64,000 bases of DNA from Ottelia alismoides (taxonomy: Eukaryota > Streptophyta > Magnoliopsida > Alismatales > Hydrocharitaceae), in the NCBI GenBank assembly GCA_037367405.1, contig JAZKJV010006048.1:310001-374000 (forward strand), given 5' to 3'. Below the pieces are notes generated by a model, which saw nothing but the letters and a program-made list of their open reading frames with translations, did not search any database and had not been told where the DNA came from. The position numbers and the translations under genes were made by a program. Shown here piece by piece: positions 25,366 to 38,688 of the stretch. Numbering within the stretch: position 1 is the stretch's first letter; each line of letters begins with the position of its first letter.

Positions 25366-27783
25366 ACATCTAACCCACACAGATAATTCAACAATTGAAA
25401 GCAAGACTTAAACTTTATTATACCATACTAAGAATGTACAAAGGCAATCAAGTATGGGTCGAATATAAGAAGCAAAGGAGTAGAGCATGTAAAGGTAAAG
25501 AATCCAAGCACAATTTATGTCTCACTACATAACCAAAAATGATTTTTTTGGTTTTTTTATTTTAAAGTATTTTATTTTGTTTTTGATTTTATATTTTTGT
25601 ATCTTGATTTTTAAGTTTCTATTTTTATATTATCTTATTAGATTTTTGTATTTTTATATTTTTTTCTTTTTCAATATAATGTAGGGCTATATAAAGAATA
25701 TATAAACAGGATAGCATAATATAGATATAAATACAACAAAAAATGCTCAAAAGTCAGAAAATAAAATATTTTTGTGTTTTAACTAATTTTTACTATTTTT
25801 AAAAAAATTTAGGATTTTTGCTAATTGTTATCTAATTTTAAAGTAAAAAATACCATAAATCAAGGTTTAATTAAATAGGTCGATATTAAAATGGAAATTA
25901 AAAATAGAAAATGATATCCAAAATTTCAATGTCAAATTTAATATGATGATAATAAAAATATACATAAATTTTAGACACATAACAAATATTTTTACAGATT
26001 TTTTATATATTTTTATAAAGGTTTTAGGGTTTTATTCAATTTTTAAGAGTTTTTTTTATCATTTTTAGTGATTTTTGTCTGAATTTGTAAAATAACCAAA
26101 TAAATATAAAATTTAATTGTTGGAATTTTTCAAAAAACATTTTATATTTTTTATGGGTTTTTATACTATAGACAAGGGCAAAATAGACTACTTTTGATTT
26201 TTATAAAATAATAAAGGGTCCTAAAATGCAAAAATAAAAATATAGCATGGAAGCATAATGTGACAGGAGCCTAAGCCTATGTTTGAGATTTTTTCAAGCA
26301 ATTTAGATATTTAAAATAGATTAAGAAATTATAAAGAAACTAAAATATTAGCATAGGCCTTTTGTAAATAATAGAAAGTACATGGGCCAATCTACATTTT
26401 TTTCAAAAATATAGAACATGTAGAAAAGGTTTTTGGACTTAAAAACAAATATTAAAATACATAGGAGCATGCTCATAAAATGCCCACACCTCACGCGTAG
26501 AGGCTCATGAGGTGACGTGGTGCGGACCTATATGCATATACTGATAGTTTACGAGTGTTCTTTATAAGTACTACAAAATAGGTAAAGCAACAGATGAAAA
26601 TTTAGGCATTAAAGATTAAATACACAAAATTGGCATGCAAAAGCGCAAAATACCCACACCTATGGCGAGAACGGACGATTGAACTTCATTCAATTGCCAT
26701 GTGTTGCCTTCTCACACGACGATATCGCTTCATGAATGCATGATCGGGATTAGATCCTTGATCCATGATTTGACGGTTGAAAGGACAGGTGATCCAACAT
26801 CTCTAAATCAAAGTAGGTGTGCACTCTTGATCCAATGGGTACTGCTCCTCACGAAGAACAATAGCCCACCTTCGCATTGATTCACAATATCTTGCAACTC
26901 CAGTCGATTCTCCAGGTGCTGGCAGCTTCAGGTTGATTGTGGGATGCTTCCTCAGTTGTTTGACTCCATCAAAATGGCCAAGAACCTCGAGAAGTCCTCC
27001 ATGAGGTTCGGGGCCTGGCGCTTTAAAACTTGCATCGAAATCCCCTACAACAGTGTAGTTTTACTTTGCTTCCTGCAGGGGAATATTAGCTGCAAAAGGA
27101 CGAAGCCTTGGAAGGCTTCGGATGGCTGGACGGGGGCGTGGATTACTCTGGCGATGGTCTCCAACGATGGACGAAGAAGGAGACCCAAATCGTTAGATAT
27201 TTGCAAGATCTAAGTGTCTGGATGTGCGTGGGTGTAGGACGGATGAAGGGGAATACGATGACAACGAAAGAGTAGGCAGAGCGGGTCTGAAGCATTCGGA
27301 ATGGGGTGGTGGAGCTAATGCTCTACTGATCGATGATTTTGGGATTCAAGGAAAGAAATGCTAAACCAAATGAAACTAAGAACTAAATTAGAATAAGACT
27401 ACTTTAAAGAATAAACAAATAAAGGGAATAGGAAGCTTACCAAACCAGGACTGCCGGAGGCAAAGCTAGTGGCGGAGGAGGTGGTGGGGCTCCTGGATCG
27501 ACCTCGATTCTACATCGATTTGCTCGTTGAAACCTCCTAGGGCTTATTGTTGTCACCAGGATTCACTTAGATGCACGGGGTTTAGGGTTTAGGTAGTGGA
27601 CGAGGGATCAAAAGAAAAGTTTGGATGGAGGTAGGATTTTATGCAGATGGTGGTGAGAGGTCAAAGGGTGAGGTGTGCCATGCACAACAGTGATACATTC
27701 AACATGGAGTCACATGCGCGCAAATCACAAACAAATGAGGCACAAAAGTGCAGAAGAAATCTACCAAAGTCAATTCTCAGATC
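25366..27783 (-). repeat. Element B 3' LTR, distal part
   Basis: Aligns with B's 5' LTR: AACCCACA near 25371 with 43807, the AT-rich block 25540-26450, and the block around 26650-26760 (TTAGATCCTTGATC) with 45180-45200. The GC-richer core 26640-27690 carries LTR-style GATCCAACATC motifs. It is cut at AGATC (27779-27783), the target repeat of the copia insertion, and continues at 38157. Confidence 0.65.
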
Positions 27784-30304
27784 TGTTGGAAATGCGAGCT
27801 AACGGCGAGCCATTATGCAATAAATGTTATTGCACATATCATTCTCTGATCTGAAATGAAGAATGAATAATTTGTATAATAGGTCCCTTAGTACAATTAG
27901 GGTTATGTACCATGGCCATCTTAATAATCATACAGCTGTTGATTCAACTATTGAATCATAGAGGCTGGTGCTTGGATGAATATCTAAAGAGTTAGATTGA
28001 GGACTCATCAAGCACCGTCAAATGATTATTAAGAGATGATCTTCAGCCTGAGTAGGAGATGGCAATCCTATCTCTGAAGGCTGATATCTGACCGACCTCT
28101 TGATGCAGGTCCTCTGCATAGGAATAGAGATTCAGATGTATCAGATTAGTTAGGTCAAAGAGTTGACTTAACGAGATCGAGATAACCAAAGTCCTATATC
28201 ATATGCTGTCATGATATAGGCACGCATCCTTTGACCGGAGACAGATGTGTTACTATATGTCTGAGTGTGTACATTTGGCAGACCAATAGGTTGATGACCT
28301 AATCAAGGTCTATACACCGGCGCGCTGGTGTGCATATAAGGGCATATGAGTAATACGATCTCTCAAAGGGATCATACAGGTTCAGTTACTGAACCGGAAG
28401 ACATGAGCTCACTCATGAGATATTGGGAAGAATCAAATTCCATGCGCATGGTCGTCTCGCTTTGGAAGCTTGACTGAATTTGTAGGTTTGATATATACTT
28501 TTACTATATGATCAATACCTAGGTATGATATACACATTTGGAAAGTGTATGATCGATACCAACTCCCAATGATCGAATGAGAAACTTACTGATAAAACCA
28601 TGAAGTAGACAGTATAAAGTTGATCTGATACTTCGGGTTTAGTCTGAGTCTTCCAGTATGCAGGATGTACAGGTATTGGGAATACCTGAGGGTGATTTGA
28701 TCATAAACGATTGTATAACCATGACGCTTCCATTCCTAGGGAGTGATGAAACGGGTCTGGATTTTAGTGACTCCTCTCATTAGAGAAGTGATCTGATCTT
28801 GGTCCAAGTGTTGGACATTGATCTGAATGTGATTCAGATACAATGAGAAGATTAGATTTACGGTCTTGATTTAATCAAGCATCTACGAGAGGCCCGCGAT
28901 CTGGATTTGAGATATGATCTCAATATCCATGTCACTATACGTGGAACAGTACAATCGCCCTGTCCTTATCTCCAAGTATCTGCGGAGAGATTGCATTATT
29001 CTTGAAGGGTTCAGGAATAATTCCATGAGATCTAAGCAATGAAGAGATCATGATTAAATGTGATTTAATCATCTTAATGTATGAAGAAATTATCCAATAT
29101 AATTAAATGTGATTTAATTATCATGGATAAGAATAATGTGTATAGAAATATCCAATTATTCATACTATATTATAAATGTGATTTATAATGTATTAGAGAG
29201 AGATAATTATAATTTATATGTGTTGATTGATTATTATGTGTATTGGATACACATTGTGTAATTAATTAACAATATGAATTATATGTTGTTTTGGGTTGTG
29301 AATATGATTCACAATTTTTTCCATGGCAAGAATGCAATATTCTCAAAGATAATTGTGAATTATGTTTGAAGAATAAAATCCAATAAATTTGTTGCAAATA
29401 AATAAGAGAGATTCCAAGGAGATATGCAATCTCATGGATTTCCATGAGATTGCAATCTCCATGCAATCTCAAGGGGCGGCACAACATTCCTATAAGGAAT
29501 GTGTGGTCATCCACTTGGAAGGTACATGGAGATGAAATCTCCATGTATCTTCTCTACTTATTTGTTGGGTTGATTTAGGAATAAATTATATTTGATTTTG
29601 TCAAATATATTTTAACCTAAATTTGTTGCTTTTGACAACAACAATCTTGGCCATTGGATTGACATAAATCAATCTCACTCATTGATTTTATGTGTCCCAT
29701 GGATTGAGATCCATGGATCCCAAAACCCTATAAATAGAGAGGCATACTATGCTCTCTAATAACTTGCAATATTGGAACTCTCTCTCTCCCTCATTTCTTC
29801 ATACACGCCAGCCCTCTCTCCCTCTCTTGTTGGTGGCCGTCCACCATACCCTAGAGAAGGGAATCGTCGTCGCCATCGTCACCGCGTTGCCGCTTCGACG
29901 TTCTTCGGTTTCTCCGTCTTCTTGGTGTGCTACGCCCTCGAAGGAGACGTTAGATCTTGTGTGACGAGATCAGGAGCAACCACGCTTGGATCAACTTCTT
30001 GGATCGCGAGGACAACACGGTTCATCCCCGAGTTCGCAAGCAGTCTCGCCGACGATCGGACTTGAGACAGGAGGTCTCTTCTCTTAGAGACTCGATCAAC
30101 CACGCTTCAAGAGGTATTGCATTATACTTGTTGTGGTTATAGATGAAACGATCTGAGAATGGTTCTCGGATCATGTGGTTTCATCGAATAAAATTTTTAA
30201 ATTCCACTGCACCGAACAACTAGTGCGACTAGTTGTTCTTCGTCGTATCCGATACGACGATCACGCTTCCGTGATGCGCTTGAGGATAATTTCCATATAC
30301 TTCA
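27784..30304 (+). repeat. Copia 5' LTR
   Basis: Starts TGTTGGAAATGCG and ends CATATACTTCA one base before the primer site. A TATA box lies at 29729-29736. Downstream is a CT-rich leader (29770-29825), consistent with R/U5. Overlapping open frames at 29749-30142 within U5 are conserved in the other LTR but look like composition effects. Confidence 0.93.
29729..29736 (+). promoter_or_regulatory. TATA box of copia 5' LTR
   Basis: TATAAATA in the context CCCTATAAATAGAGAGGC, 1945 bases into the LTR and identical in the other LTR (37576-37583). This would set the start of the genomic RNA about 30 bases downstream. Confidence 0.75.
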
Positions 30305-30305
30305 G

Positions 30306-30318
30306 TGGTATCAGAGCC
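30306..30318 (+). other. Copia primer binding site (initiator tRNA-Met)
   Basis: TGGTATCAGAGCC, one base after the LTR end, is complementary to the 3' end of plant initiator tRNA-Met, the usual primer for plant copia elements. Confidence 0.92.
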
Positions 30319-33200
30319 TTAGGTCGACGGTTTCGAATATGATTCGAAAAACCGAGGACGACTTGGGTCGCGAAAGTTTTTATCGCATTTGATTTCGCAG
30401 ATCTGTTTAGTAAATAAATTTGGCACTGTTTAAATTGTTTAAACACTAATTTATTACTTGTATTTTTCCCCATTAAATAAGCAAAGCATAGGATCTGAGT
30501 TTACGTAAATCGGATTTCGTATGCTCTAGATATGGTTGTTTTAATGAACATATATACACTGTTGCGGGAACTGTAGATCTGAACGTGATTAAAATGTTAA
30601 TTACTGTTTAGACTTTCCTCGAAATGCGTGTAACATCACTTGGGTTCTGTCCTAAATCAAATAAGCAATCTATGAAAATTGATTTTGTCTAATTTGGATT
30701 TAATATGATTGAGATATGCTAATTTTAGTAAGTAGGAGTCACTGCTGAAATTACAGTCCTAATCTAGAACCAAGTGATTGTCAATTAGTGAAATTAATTG
30801 TTAATTTCGTGAAATAATCATGAAAAATATTTGTGAAATATTTGAAGATGATTATTTACATAATTGACTTGGCCTCAACCAATTAATTGATTAGATTTGA
30901 TCTAAATCATAATTGGAAACCACAATCTTTCAAACTTGATGCTTGAATAGGATTTGGGAATTTGTATAGCAAATTTCCTTATAATCAAAAATGTTTTGAT
31001 TATTACTATATGGTACAATTTCGGTTGAAGAACCGATGATCATCTCAAGTACAAATTAATCAATTTGGCATTATCCTTTCCCGAGGCGGATATGGTGCCT
31101 AGTCGGAGAGCATTGGGGTTGCTGGTTGCAACGTATGTGGTCCGTCCCACTCTCGTCGGTACTGGCCATGACAGCGGGTAGGGCCAGGATAATGTCCGAG
31201 GGATTAAGATGTATTTTTTCTAATTATTAAAATTCGAATTAATACGTATTTTGAGATATTACCATATATGTATTCAAGTAAAATAATCAAGTTTGATTGA
31301 TTGAATTGGATTGATAATTAATTTAATATGATTAAGTTGATTATGTCCAATTGAAATACTCTAATATGATTAGAGTTAATAATTCCCTTGGAAGAATTAA
31401 TTATGTGAATGTGATTCAGATAATTAATTAAAATTTGAATATGAGGTGGAGGATCACATAAGTGACATCCATGGTCTCCCGTCAAGGCGAAGGGTTCCGT
31501 CACTAGGGATTGTATGTGGGAGACGCCTGTCCGAAGTGACAGCTCCTGTATGCAAGCGCATCTGGATTGGGCTCTTTGCTTCTCGAAAGAGTAAGGCCGT
31601 ATACGTAGTGACCCCAATATCGGATCCTCATATTATTGGGGCGATATTGGATTGCGTATAGCGAGTACTATTCCAGTTGACAGTTGGTTCAATTAACGAC
31701 GGGTCAACATCACCTTAGGGGTGGTGGGCCCGGGTGTTAAAGACCGAATTGGGAAATGCAAGTTGGACTTGCAAAGCGGAATGTGCTCCCGCTTCTTTTT
31801 ATCCGAGTTGCAGATTCTCATATTATTGGGATGTAACAAAGATAAGGAAGGAGATCCCAGATCTTGTTGAGATATAATGGTAAGTATATCTCTTACATTG
31901 AAAGTGATTAAGGAAATGAACTTTCAATGTTGACAACGCAAGACAACTTTGATATAAAAAATCCTAAATCGAAGTAATATATGTATATTTATATATTTAT
32001 GCAAATTTCTTATTTCAGATAATCCTTCATTAAAACCCACTCAATAATATACTCAATAATAACCAGTGAAATATCTTGGATTGGACTCAATGATCCAGAT
32101 ATTGTACTTGCAATTGAACACGTAATGTATGTGGTTGCAATGTGCAAGTTTCCTCTAAATAATGAGGAATGACAATTAAATAGATAATAGGACTACAACC
32201 CTAGGGTTTGTATGTCTCTATAGTCTTGGTATCATCAAATGTACTTTGGAAGTGACATGTTGATGATGATCATAAATGTCATATAATCCTTATAAAAATC
32301 TAAGAAGATATTATGGCATATATATGTGCTCTTGACATTTATCATGAATGACATGGTTCACTGCATCATGCAGAATGGTGGCTCTGTAAAGAGATGATGT
32401 ATTCAAATTGTTTGAGTACCTACCAGAACCTTTGTTTTAAGAGTTTAAATGGATGTAGATGATGAGTGTCATCATTCTACTGTTTATACTCTAGTTATTC
32501 ATGAAGCTTCATAATATTCATATTGTATGAATTTAATGAAGCATGTATAAATGTTAAAAAACTCTTACTTTGAATTCTTTTGAATTTAAAATAAGAGATC
32601 CTCTGTCCTGAGCAATGCTTGCTCATAGATAAAGGGAGCGCAGTGGAAGCATGGGTTGGACCCAAGAAAGAAGGAAAGTCAAAGAGTTGACTGGACTTCT
32701 ATGACTTCCATATGACATCTAAAGAGTTGGATGAATGCCAATACTGCAATAAGTTGATGTGTTGATAGTACGACTATCAAGTCTGTCTAGAATCCTTAGA
32801 GAAGGACTCGGATAGAGCATAAAAATAATCTACATAAATCATTGAAATTTGACTTTCTTATTTGATAAGATTAGAGTCTAATAATTGTATCTCAATCTTC
32901 TGACAACATTTGCAATGGGTTGCATATGTTTTAGAAGGCTGGAAAAAAATTTTGATCTTAAGATTTATAGTTGTCCAGATAGACATTGATGCAATCGTTG
33001 CAACAATTTCCATTGGATCACTAGACTTCATAATTTCAGTGGGAGAGCCCTTAGTCTTAGAGAATGTCTCTATGACCTAGACATTAGAATACACTCATTG
33101 TTTGTTTCTAAATGTTTGAAATAAACATGAATTCTGGAATGGACCTATCATAAAGAGGTATGATGAAGATATTTCAGAAAGTAATCTAATAATCTAGTGG
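30319..33200 (+). other. Copia leader and unrecognisable gag region
   Basis: No readable gag was found. The stretch 31070-31860 is more GC-rich than its surroundings and rich in inverted repeats: ATTATCC near 31072 faces GGATAAT near 31187, and CCAATATCG near 31615 faces CGATATTGG near 31643. A phrase CTCATATTATTGGG occurs at about 31627 and 31816. It looks like a structured leader or an insertion rather than coding sequence. Confidence 0.5.
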
Positions 33201-33279
33201 ACTCCACTAAATTAGAAAATTAATTAATGGTTCATTAACATTTCTAAATACTGAAATTAAACCTTAAGATCAATAGGAG

Positions 33280-35560
33280 CATGGAGATCATTTGACAATG
33301 ATCTAGCATCAAGCCTTGGACATTTGTCTATTGATTTGATCAATAGACTAGTAAGAGATGAAACTTTAGAAGGTCTGAAAATTTCAAAACTTACATACTT
33401 ATGAATATTGTATTCAAAGTAAAAATGTCCAATACACCCTTCCTTGGGAAAGGTGTAAGATGTCAAGGTATTCAGGATCTCATACATATTGATGTATGTG
33501 GATCATCTATATCATAGTAAACATTATGGATATGTGATATCTGTTGATGATTATGTATGATATGGGATTTCTTCTCTTCACCTAAGAAACCTTTGAAATG
33601 TTCAAAGATTTCATTATATTTGGTTTAGAACCAAGGTTTGAAGGAAGATAGAATGAATTTGATCTAATCTAGGTAGCAAGTACCTACTAGATAAATTCGA
33701 AGAATACCTTATGGAGATATGAATATCATTTCTATCTCAATCCTCCTAACACATCTTAACTCAATAGAGTTATAGGTATATACAATTGGATCATGTGTGA
33801 CATGATCTTATCAATGATAAATTTTAGCATAATTATCCCTTGCTTTCCAGGTATATATGTGTAGTAGAGACTACATTATATATACTTAATAAGATTCCAT
33901 GCAAGAAAGCTGGAATTGAGCACTTGAGAGTTCTGCTTCATTAGGAAAATAAAGGATGGTATTGGATACCTACTTTATGACCTTGAGATTCTTAAAATAT
34001 CTCATCTCCGAGAATGTGATTCTTAGAGGTTGAGACTCTTGAGAATCAAGATGAAAATGAAGTATAGGAACTCATTTTATCTTGAGAAGATAATGAGACT
34101 CCTGAAATTGGAAACTAAAAGGACGATTAAAGATGAAACATTAATACCTCTTCAAATGAGTTTGAGGATGGATTCCATGTGTTAGAGAAATCTGACAATG
34201 ATCGAACTTCATGTGATGAAGCTTCTGAAGATCATAGCATGGATAGATGGATAGCAACAAAAGTCTAATGTAGACTTCATATACAATGTTGTATATGGAC
34301 CCTCGAGGATCCACCTATATGGGTAAGACCTGTAAAGGTGTAAATGGATCTTCAAGAGACAGGGAACCTGATGGGAAGGTAGAGATCTTCAAAGCACGGT
34401 TCGTAGCCATAAGCTACACACTGGAAGAGAAGACATTGCTTGCAATGAGACTTGCTCTTCGGTGACCATGCTTAAAACCGTCAGAATATTGCTAACCTTA
34501 GCTACACAACTTGACTATTGCATCTTCAAGATGTAAGTCAATATTGCATTCCTCTACGAATACCTCTTTGAGGATATTCACATGAAGTATCCCCAGGGCT
34601 TCATGGTTGAGGAAAGCAAGGTGTGCAAACTAAGGAATCCATCTATGGACTCAAATAAGCTTCATGCAGTTGGACCATAAGATTTAATGGAATTATAATT
34701 GTTATGATTTCAGATAGAATCTTGATGAGCCATGTGAAGCTTAGTGGGAGTGCCTTTGTGTTCATCGTGCTAAATGTAGATAATATCCTAATCATTTAGA
34801 ATGATATAAGGATGGTAATAAGTATTTTATTATCTGGTTGTTCCATAACTTGAGATATAATCTCAAGGATACCTCTTAGATCTTAGTTCTGAAGTTGTTC
34901 AGGAGCAAAGAGAAGAGGGTATTGGGACTGTCACATTAATAGTACATCTTGGACTTATTCCATTTTATGGAAAATTCCAGTAATGGCTTCCATCCCTTCA
35001 GATATGGTACTAACCTATCTAAAGGGATAGCACCTCAAAGAGTTGAGGAAGTGAATGCTAGAACTACTTGCCTTTGGGCATCAGTTCTGAGAAGCCGGGA
35101 GTATGCTAGATGTGTACAAAAGCCAGATGGCTGCCATGCAGTGGGAGTAGTAAACTGTTACTAGTCCTACTATGGAAATAAAACACTTGGTTGCAGTAAT
35201 AACAAAATCTTCATAGATGACAAGATTTTTGAGATAGTGATCTCAATGTCTTATCTTCAAAAGTTTAAGACTTTATAGATAGTGATCTAAAAGGTCTTCA
35301 TTAAAGATACCTTAGGAGATAGAGATCTCCAGAAATAAGGATATTCTTATAAGGATTATGGAAATACTGGTTATGATAATTGTTAAGCTGTAGTGTCAAG
35401 GACACTATAACTAACAAGATTGAGTATTAGTTGCATAATATGCAACATTCGCATTGGATGCGAGCACTGTTACTGGGGATATGCAAGTGCCGTAATAGGA
35501 CTTGGCGTAGTCTCGCGGGAACAGAGTGACTAATCAGCTTACCTAGCTATTTTCTAAATA
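33280..35560 (+). pseudogene. Copia pol remnant: integrase, RT and RNase H
   Basis: Fragments appear in copia order. Pre-integrase and integrase lie at 33310-33560 (LGHLSIDLINRLVRDETLEGL, then LGKGVRCQGIQDLIHIDVCG, then HYGYVISVDDYV). RT lies at 34320-34690 (CKWIFKR, KVEIFKARFVA, VRILLTLATQLDY, then TAFL-like sequence and LFEDIHMKYPQGFMVE). The RT end and RNase H lie at 34930-35500 (MENSSNGFHPFRYGTNLSKG...CVQKPDGCHAVGVV). Stops and frameshifts break every domain, and the catalytic YVDD region is not readable. Assignment to copia is firm; function is lost. Confidence 0.8.
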
Positions 35561-35615
35561 GCCTATGATTGTCACATGAGTGTGAGTTTAAATGATTAGC
35601 CCATTAATGGCTTTG

Positions 35616-35630
35616 TGGGCTAGTGGGAGA
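35616..35630 (+). other. Copia polypurine tract
   Basis: GTGGGCTAGTGGGAGA lies directly before the 3' LTR start (TGTTGG at 35632). It would prime plus-strand synthesis. Confidence 0.8.
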
Positions 35631-35631
35631 T

Positions 35632-38151
35632 TGTTGGAAATGCGAGCCCACGACGAGCCATTATGCAATAAATGTTATAGCACATATCATTCCATGATCT
35701 GAAATGAAGAATGAATAATTTGTATAATAGGTCTCTTAGTACAATCAGGGTTATGTACCATGGCCATCTTAATAATCATACAGTTGTTGATTCAACTATT
35801 GAATCATAGAGGCTGGTGCTTGGATGAATATCTAAAGAGTTAGATTGAGGACTCATCAAGCATCGTCAAATGATTATTAAGAGATGATCTCCAGCCTGAG
35901 TAGGAGATTGCAATCCTATCTCTGAAGGCTGATATCTGACCGACCTCTTGATGCAGGTCCTCTGCATAGGAATAGAGATTCAGAGGTGTCAGATTAGTTA
36001 GGTCAAAGAGTTGACTTAAGGAGATCGAGATTACCAAAGTCCTATATCATATGCTGTCATGATATAGGCACGCATCCTCTGACCGGAGACAGATGTGTTA
36101 CTATATGTCTGAGTGTGTACATTTGGCAGACCAATAGGTTGATGACCTAATCAAGGTCTATACAACGGCGCGCTGGTTTGCATATAAGGGCATATGAGTA
36201 ATACGATCTCTCAAAGGGATCATACAGGTTCAGTTACTGAACCGGAAGACATGAGCTCAGTCATGAGATATTGGGAAGAATCAAATTCCATGCGCATGGT
36301 CATCTCGCTTTGGAAGCTTGACTGAATTTGTAGGTTTGATATATACTTCTACTATATGATCAAGACCTAGGTATGATATACACTTTTGGAAAGTGTATGA
36401 TCGATACCAACTCCCAATGATCGAATGAGAAACTTACTGATAAAACCACGAAGTAGACAGTATAAAGTTGATCCGATACTTCGGGTTTAGTCTGAGTCTT
36501 CCAGTATGCAGGATGTACAGGTATTGGGAATACCTGAGGGTGATTTGATCATAAACGATTATATAACCATGACGCTTCCATTCCTAGGGAGTGATGAAAC
36601 GGGTATGGATTTTAGTGACTCCTCTCATTAGAGAAGTGATCTGATCTTGGTCCAAGTGTTGGACATTGATCTGAATGAGATTCAGATACAATGAGAAAAT
36701 TAGATTTACGGTCTTGATTTAATCAAGCATCTATGAGAGGCCCGCGATCTGGATTTGAGATATGATCTCAATATCCATGTCACTATACGTGGAACAGTAC
36801 AATCGCCCTGTCCTTATCTCCAAGTATCTGCGGAGAGATTGCATTATTCTTGAAGGTTCAAGAATAATTCAATGAGATCTAAGCAATGAAGAGATCATGA
36901 TTAAATGTGATTTAATCATCTTAATGTATGAAGAAATTATCCAATATAATTAAATGTGATTTAATTATCATGGATAAGAATAATGTGGATAGAAATATCC
37001 AATTATTCATACTATATTATAAATGTGATTTATAATGTATTAGAGAGAGCTAATTATAATTTATATGTGTTGATTGATTATTATGTGTATTGGATACACA
37101 TTGTGTAATTAATTAACAATATGAATTATATGTTGTTTTGGGTTGTGAATATGATTCACAATTTTTTCCATGGCAAGAATGCAATATTCTAAAAGATAAT
37201 TGTGAATTATTTTTGAAGAATAAAACCCAATAAATTTGTTGCAAATAAATAAGAGAGATTCCAAGGAGATATGCAATCTCATGGATTTCCATGAGATTGC
37301 AATCTCCATGCAATCTCAAGGGGCGGCACAACATTCCTATAAGGAATGTGTGGCCGTCCACTTGAAAGGTACATGGAGATGAAATCTCCATGTATCTTCT
37401 CTCCTTATTCGTTGGGTTGATTTAGGAATAAATTATATTCGATTTTGTCAAATATATTTTAACCTAAATTTGTTGCTTTTGACAACAACAATCTTGTCCA
37501 TTGGATTGACATAAATCAATCTCACTCATTGATTTTATGTGTCCCATGGATTGAGATCCATGGATCCCAAAACCCTATAAATAGAGAGGCATACTATGCT
37601 CTCTAATAACTTGCAATATTGGAGCTCTCTCTCTCCCTCATTTCTTCATACACGCCAGCCCTCTCTCCCTCTCTTGTTGGTGGTCGTCCACCATACCCAA
37701 GAGAAGGGAATCGTCGTCGCCATCACCACCGCGCTGCCGCTTCGACGTTCTTCGGTTTCTCCATCTTCTTGGCGTGCTACGCCCACGAAGGATACGTTAG
37801 ATCTCGTGTGACGAGATCAGGAGCAACCACGCTTGGATCAACTTCTTGGATTGCGAGGACAACACGGTTCATCCCCGAGCTCGCAAGCAGTCTCGCCGAC
37901 AATCGGACTTGAGACAGGATGTCTCTTCTCGTAGATACTCGATCAACCACGCTTCAAGAGGTATTGAATTATACTTGTTGTGGTTATAGATGAAACAATA
38001 TGAGAATGGTTCTCGGATCATGTGGTTTCATCTAACAAAATTTTTAAATTCCGCTGCACCGAACAACTAGTGCGACTAGTCGTTCTTCGTCGTATCCGAT
38101 ACGACGATCATGCTTCCGTGATGCGCTTGAGGATAATTTCCATATCCTTCA
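35632..38151 (+). repeat. Copia 3' LTR
   Basis: Begins TGTTGGAAATGCGAGC and ends CATATCCTTCA. It differs from the 5' LTR mainly by single-base changes. TATA box at 37576-37583. Followed by the AGATC target repeat and then the rest of element B's LTR. Confidence 0.93.
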
Positions 38152-38156
38152 AGATC

Positions 38157-38671
38157 GACTTGGGAAAATGCGAGAAAAAGGGTCAAATTGCAGGTCTGAC
38201 ACCCCTATGACATCGGTTTAAGAGTTGGCCAAGGTCAATTGGGGGTAAAAGCTGGTTGTTCAACGTGGACAAACTAGAAAATCAGACCTGAAAAAGATTT
38301 TGAAATTTAATATAAAATAATAAATGATTTTATTAATTTTTAGTAAATATTGGTTAGAGAATGAATAAACAAATGAGAATTTTTATTATAGTTTGGCCCT
38401 TACCCCGCCCCTCCTACTTTATTCCTTGTCGACCTAGTCATCGAGATGCCCAGGTCTCGGGGTTTAGGATCATAAAATATTTTCAATATTTTATTCTTTT
38501 TCTTTTATTTTCTTTATTCTATAATTTTGGCATTAAAAACTATATTTTATACAATATTTACACAACAATGGATGAATATTAAATTATACAAACTAGAAGT
38601 ATTTACATGCATTTACTAGGGTTTTTAAGGCCAAAATGATAGAATAAAGGTGATGAAATGGAGATTCATGG
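38157..38671 (-). repeat. Element B 3' LTR, proximal part
   Basis: Continues B's LTR after the copia insertion. It resembles the end of element C's LTR: CCTTAC/ATG-CCCC...TTTATTC, GACCTAG...GGTCT-GGGGTTTAGG at 38390-38470 against 11290-11360. It ends in a decayed terminal palindrome TGATGAAATGGAGATTCAT near 38671, followed by the polypurine tract. Confidence 0.75.
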
Positions 38672-38688
38672 TCCTCCTATAATTGCCT
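38672..38688 (-). other. Polypurine tract of element B (decayed)
   Basis: In sense it reads AAGGCAATTATAGGAGG, against GGTTTAAGTATAGGGGG in A. Position next to the LTR end defines it; two changes break the core. Confidence 0.55.

Larger units (their letters stand above)
27784..38151 (+). mobile_element. Ty1/copia element with 2.5-kb LTRs and decayed interior
   Basis: Two similar LTRs (2521 and 2520 bp, TGTTGG...TTCA) bound a 5.3-kb interior. The target duplication AGATC is perfect (27779-27783 and 38152-38156). The primer site matches initiator tRNA-Met and a purine tract precedes the 3' LTR. Order integrase then RT then RNase H confirms copia type. The interior has no open frame above about 75 codons, whereas the LTRs are close: about 10 differences in the first 245 bases. 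It therefore probably moved as a non-autonomous copy using proteins from another element. Confidence 0.92.

Noticed and set aside
29749..30142. Three overlapping open frames downstream of the copia TATA box, repeated at 37596-37912
   Set aside because: They lie in R/U5 of both LTRs, differ in frame, and show no domain; leader sequence is the better reading.
30306..30318. tRNA gene fragment beside the copia LTR
   Set aside because: It is the complement of the initiator tRNA-Met 3' end at the position of a primer binding site.
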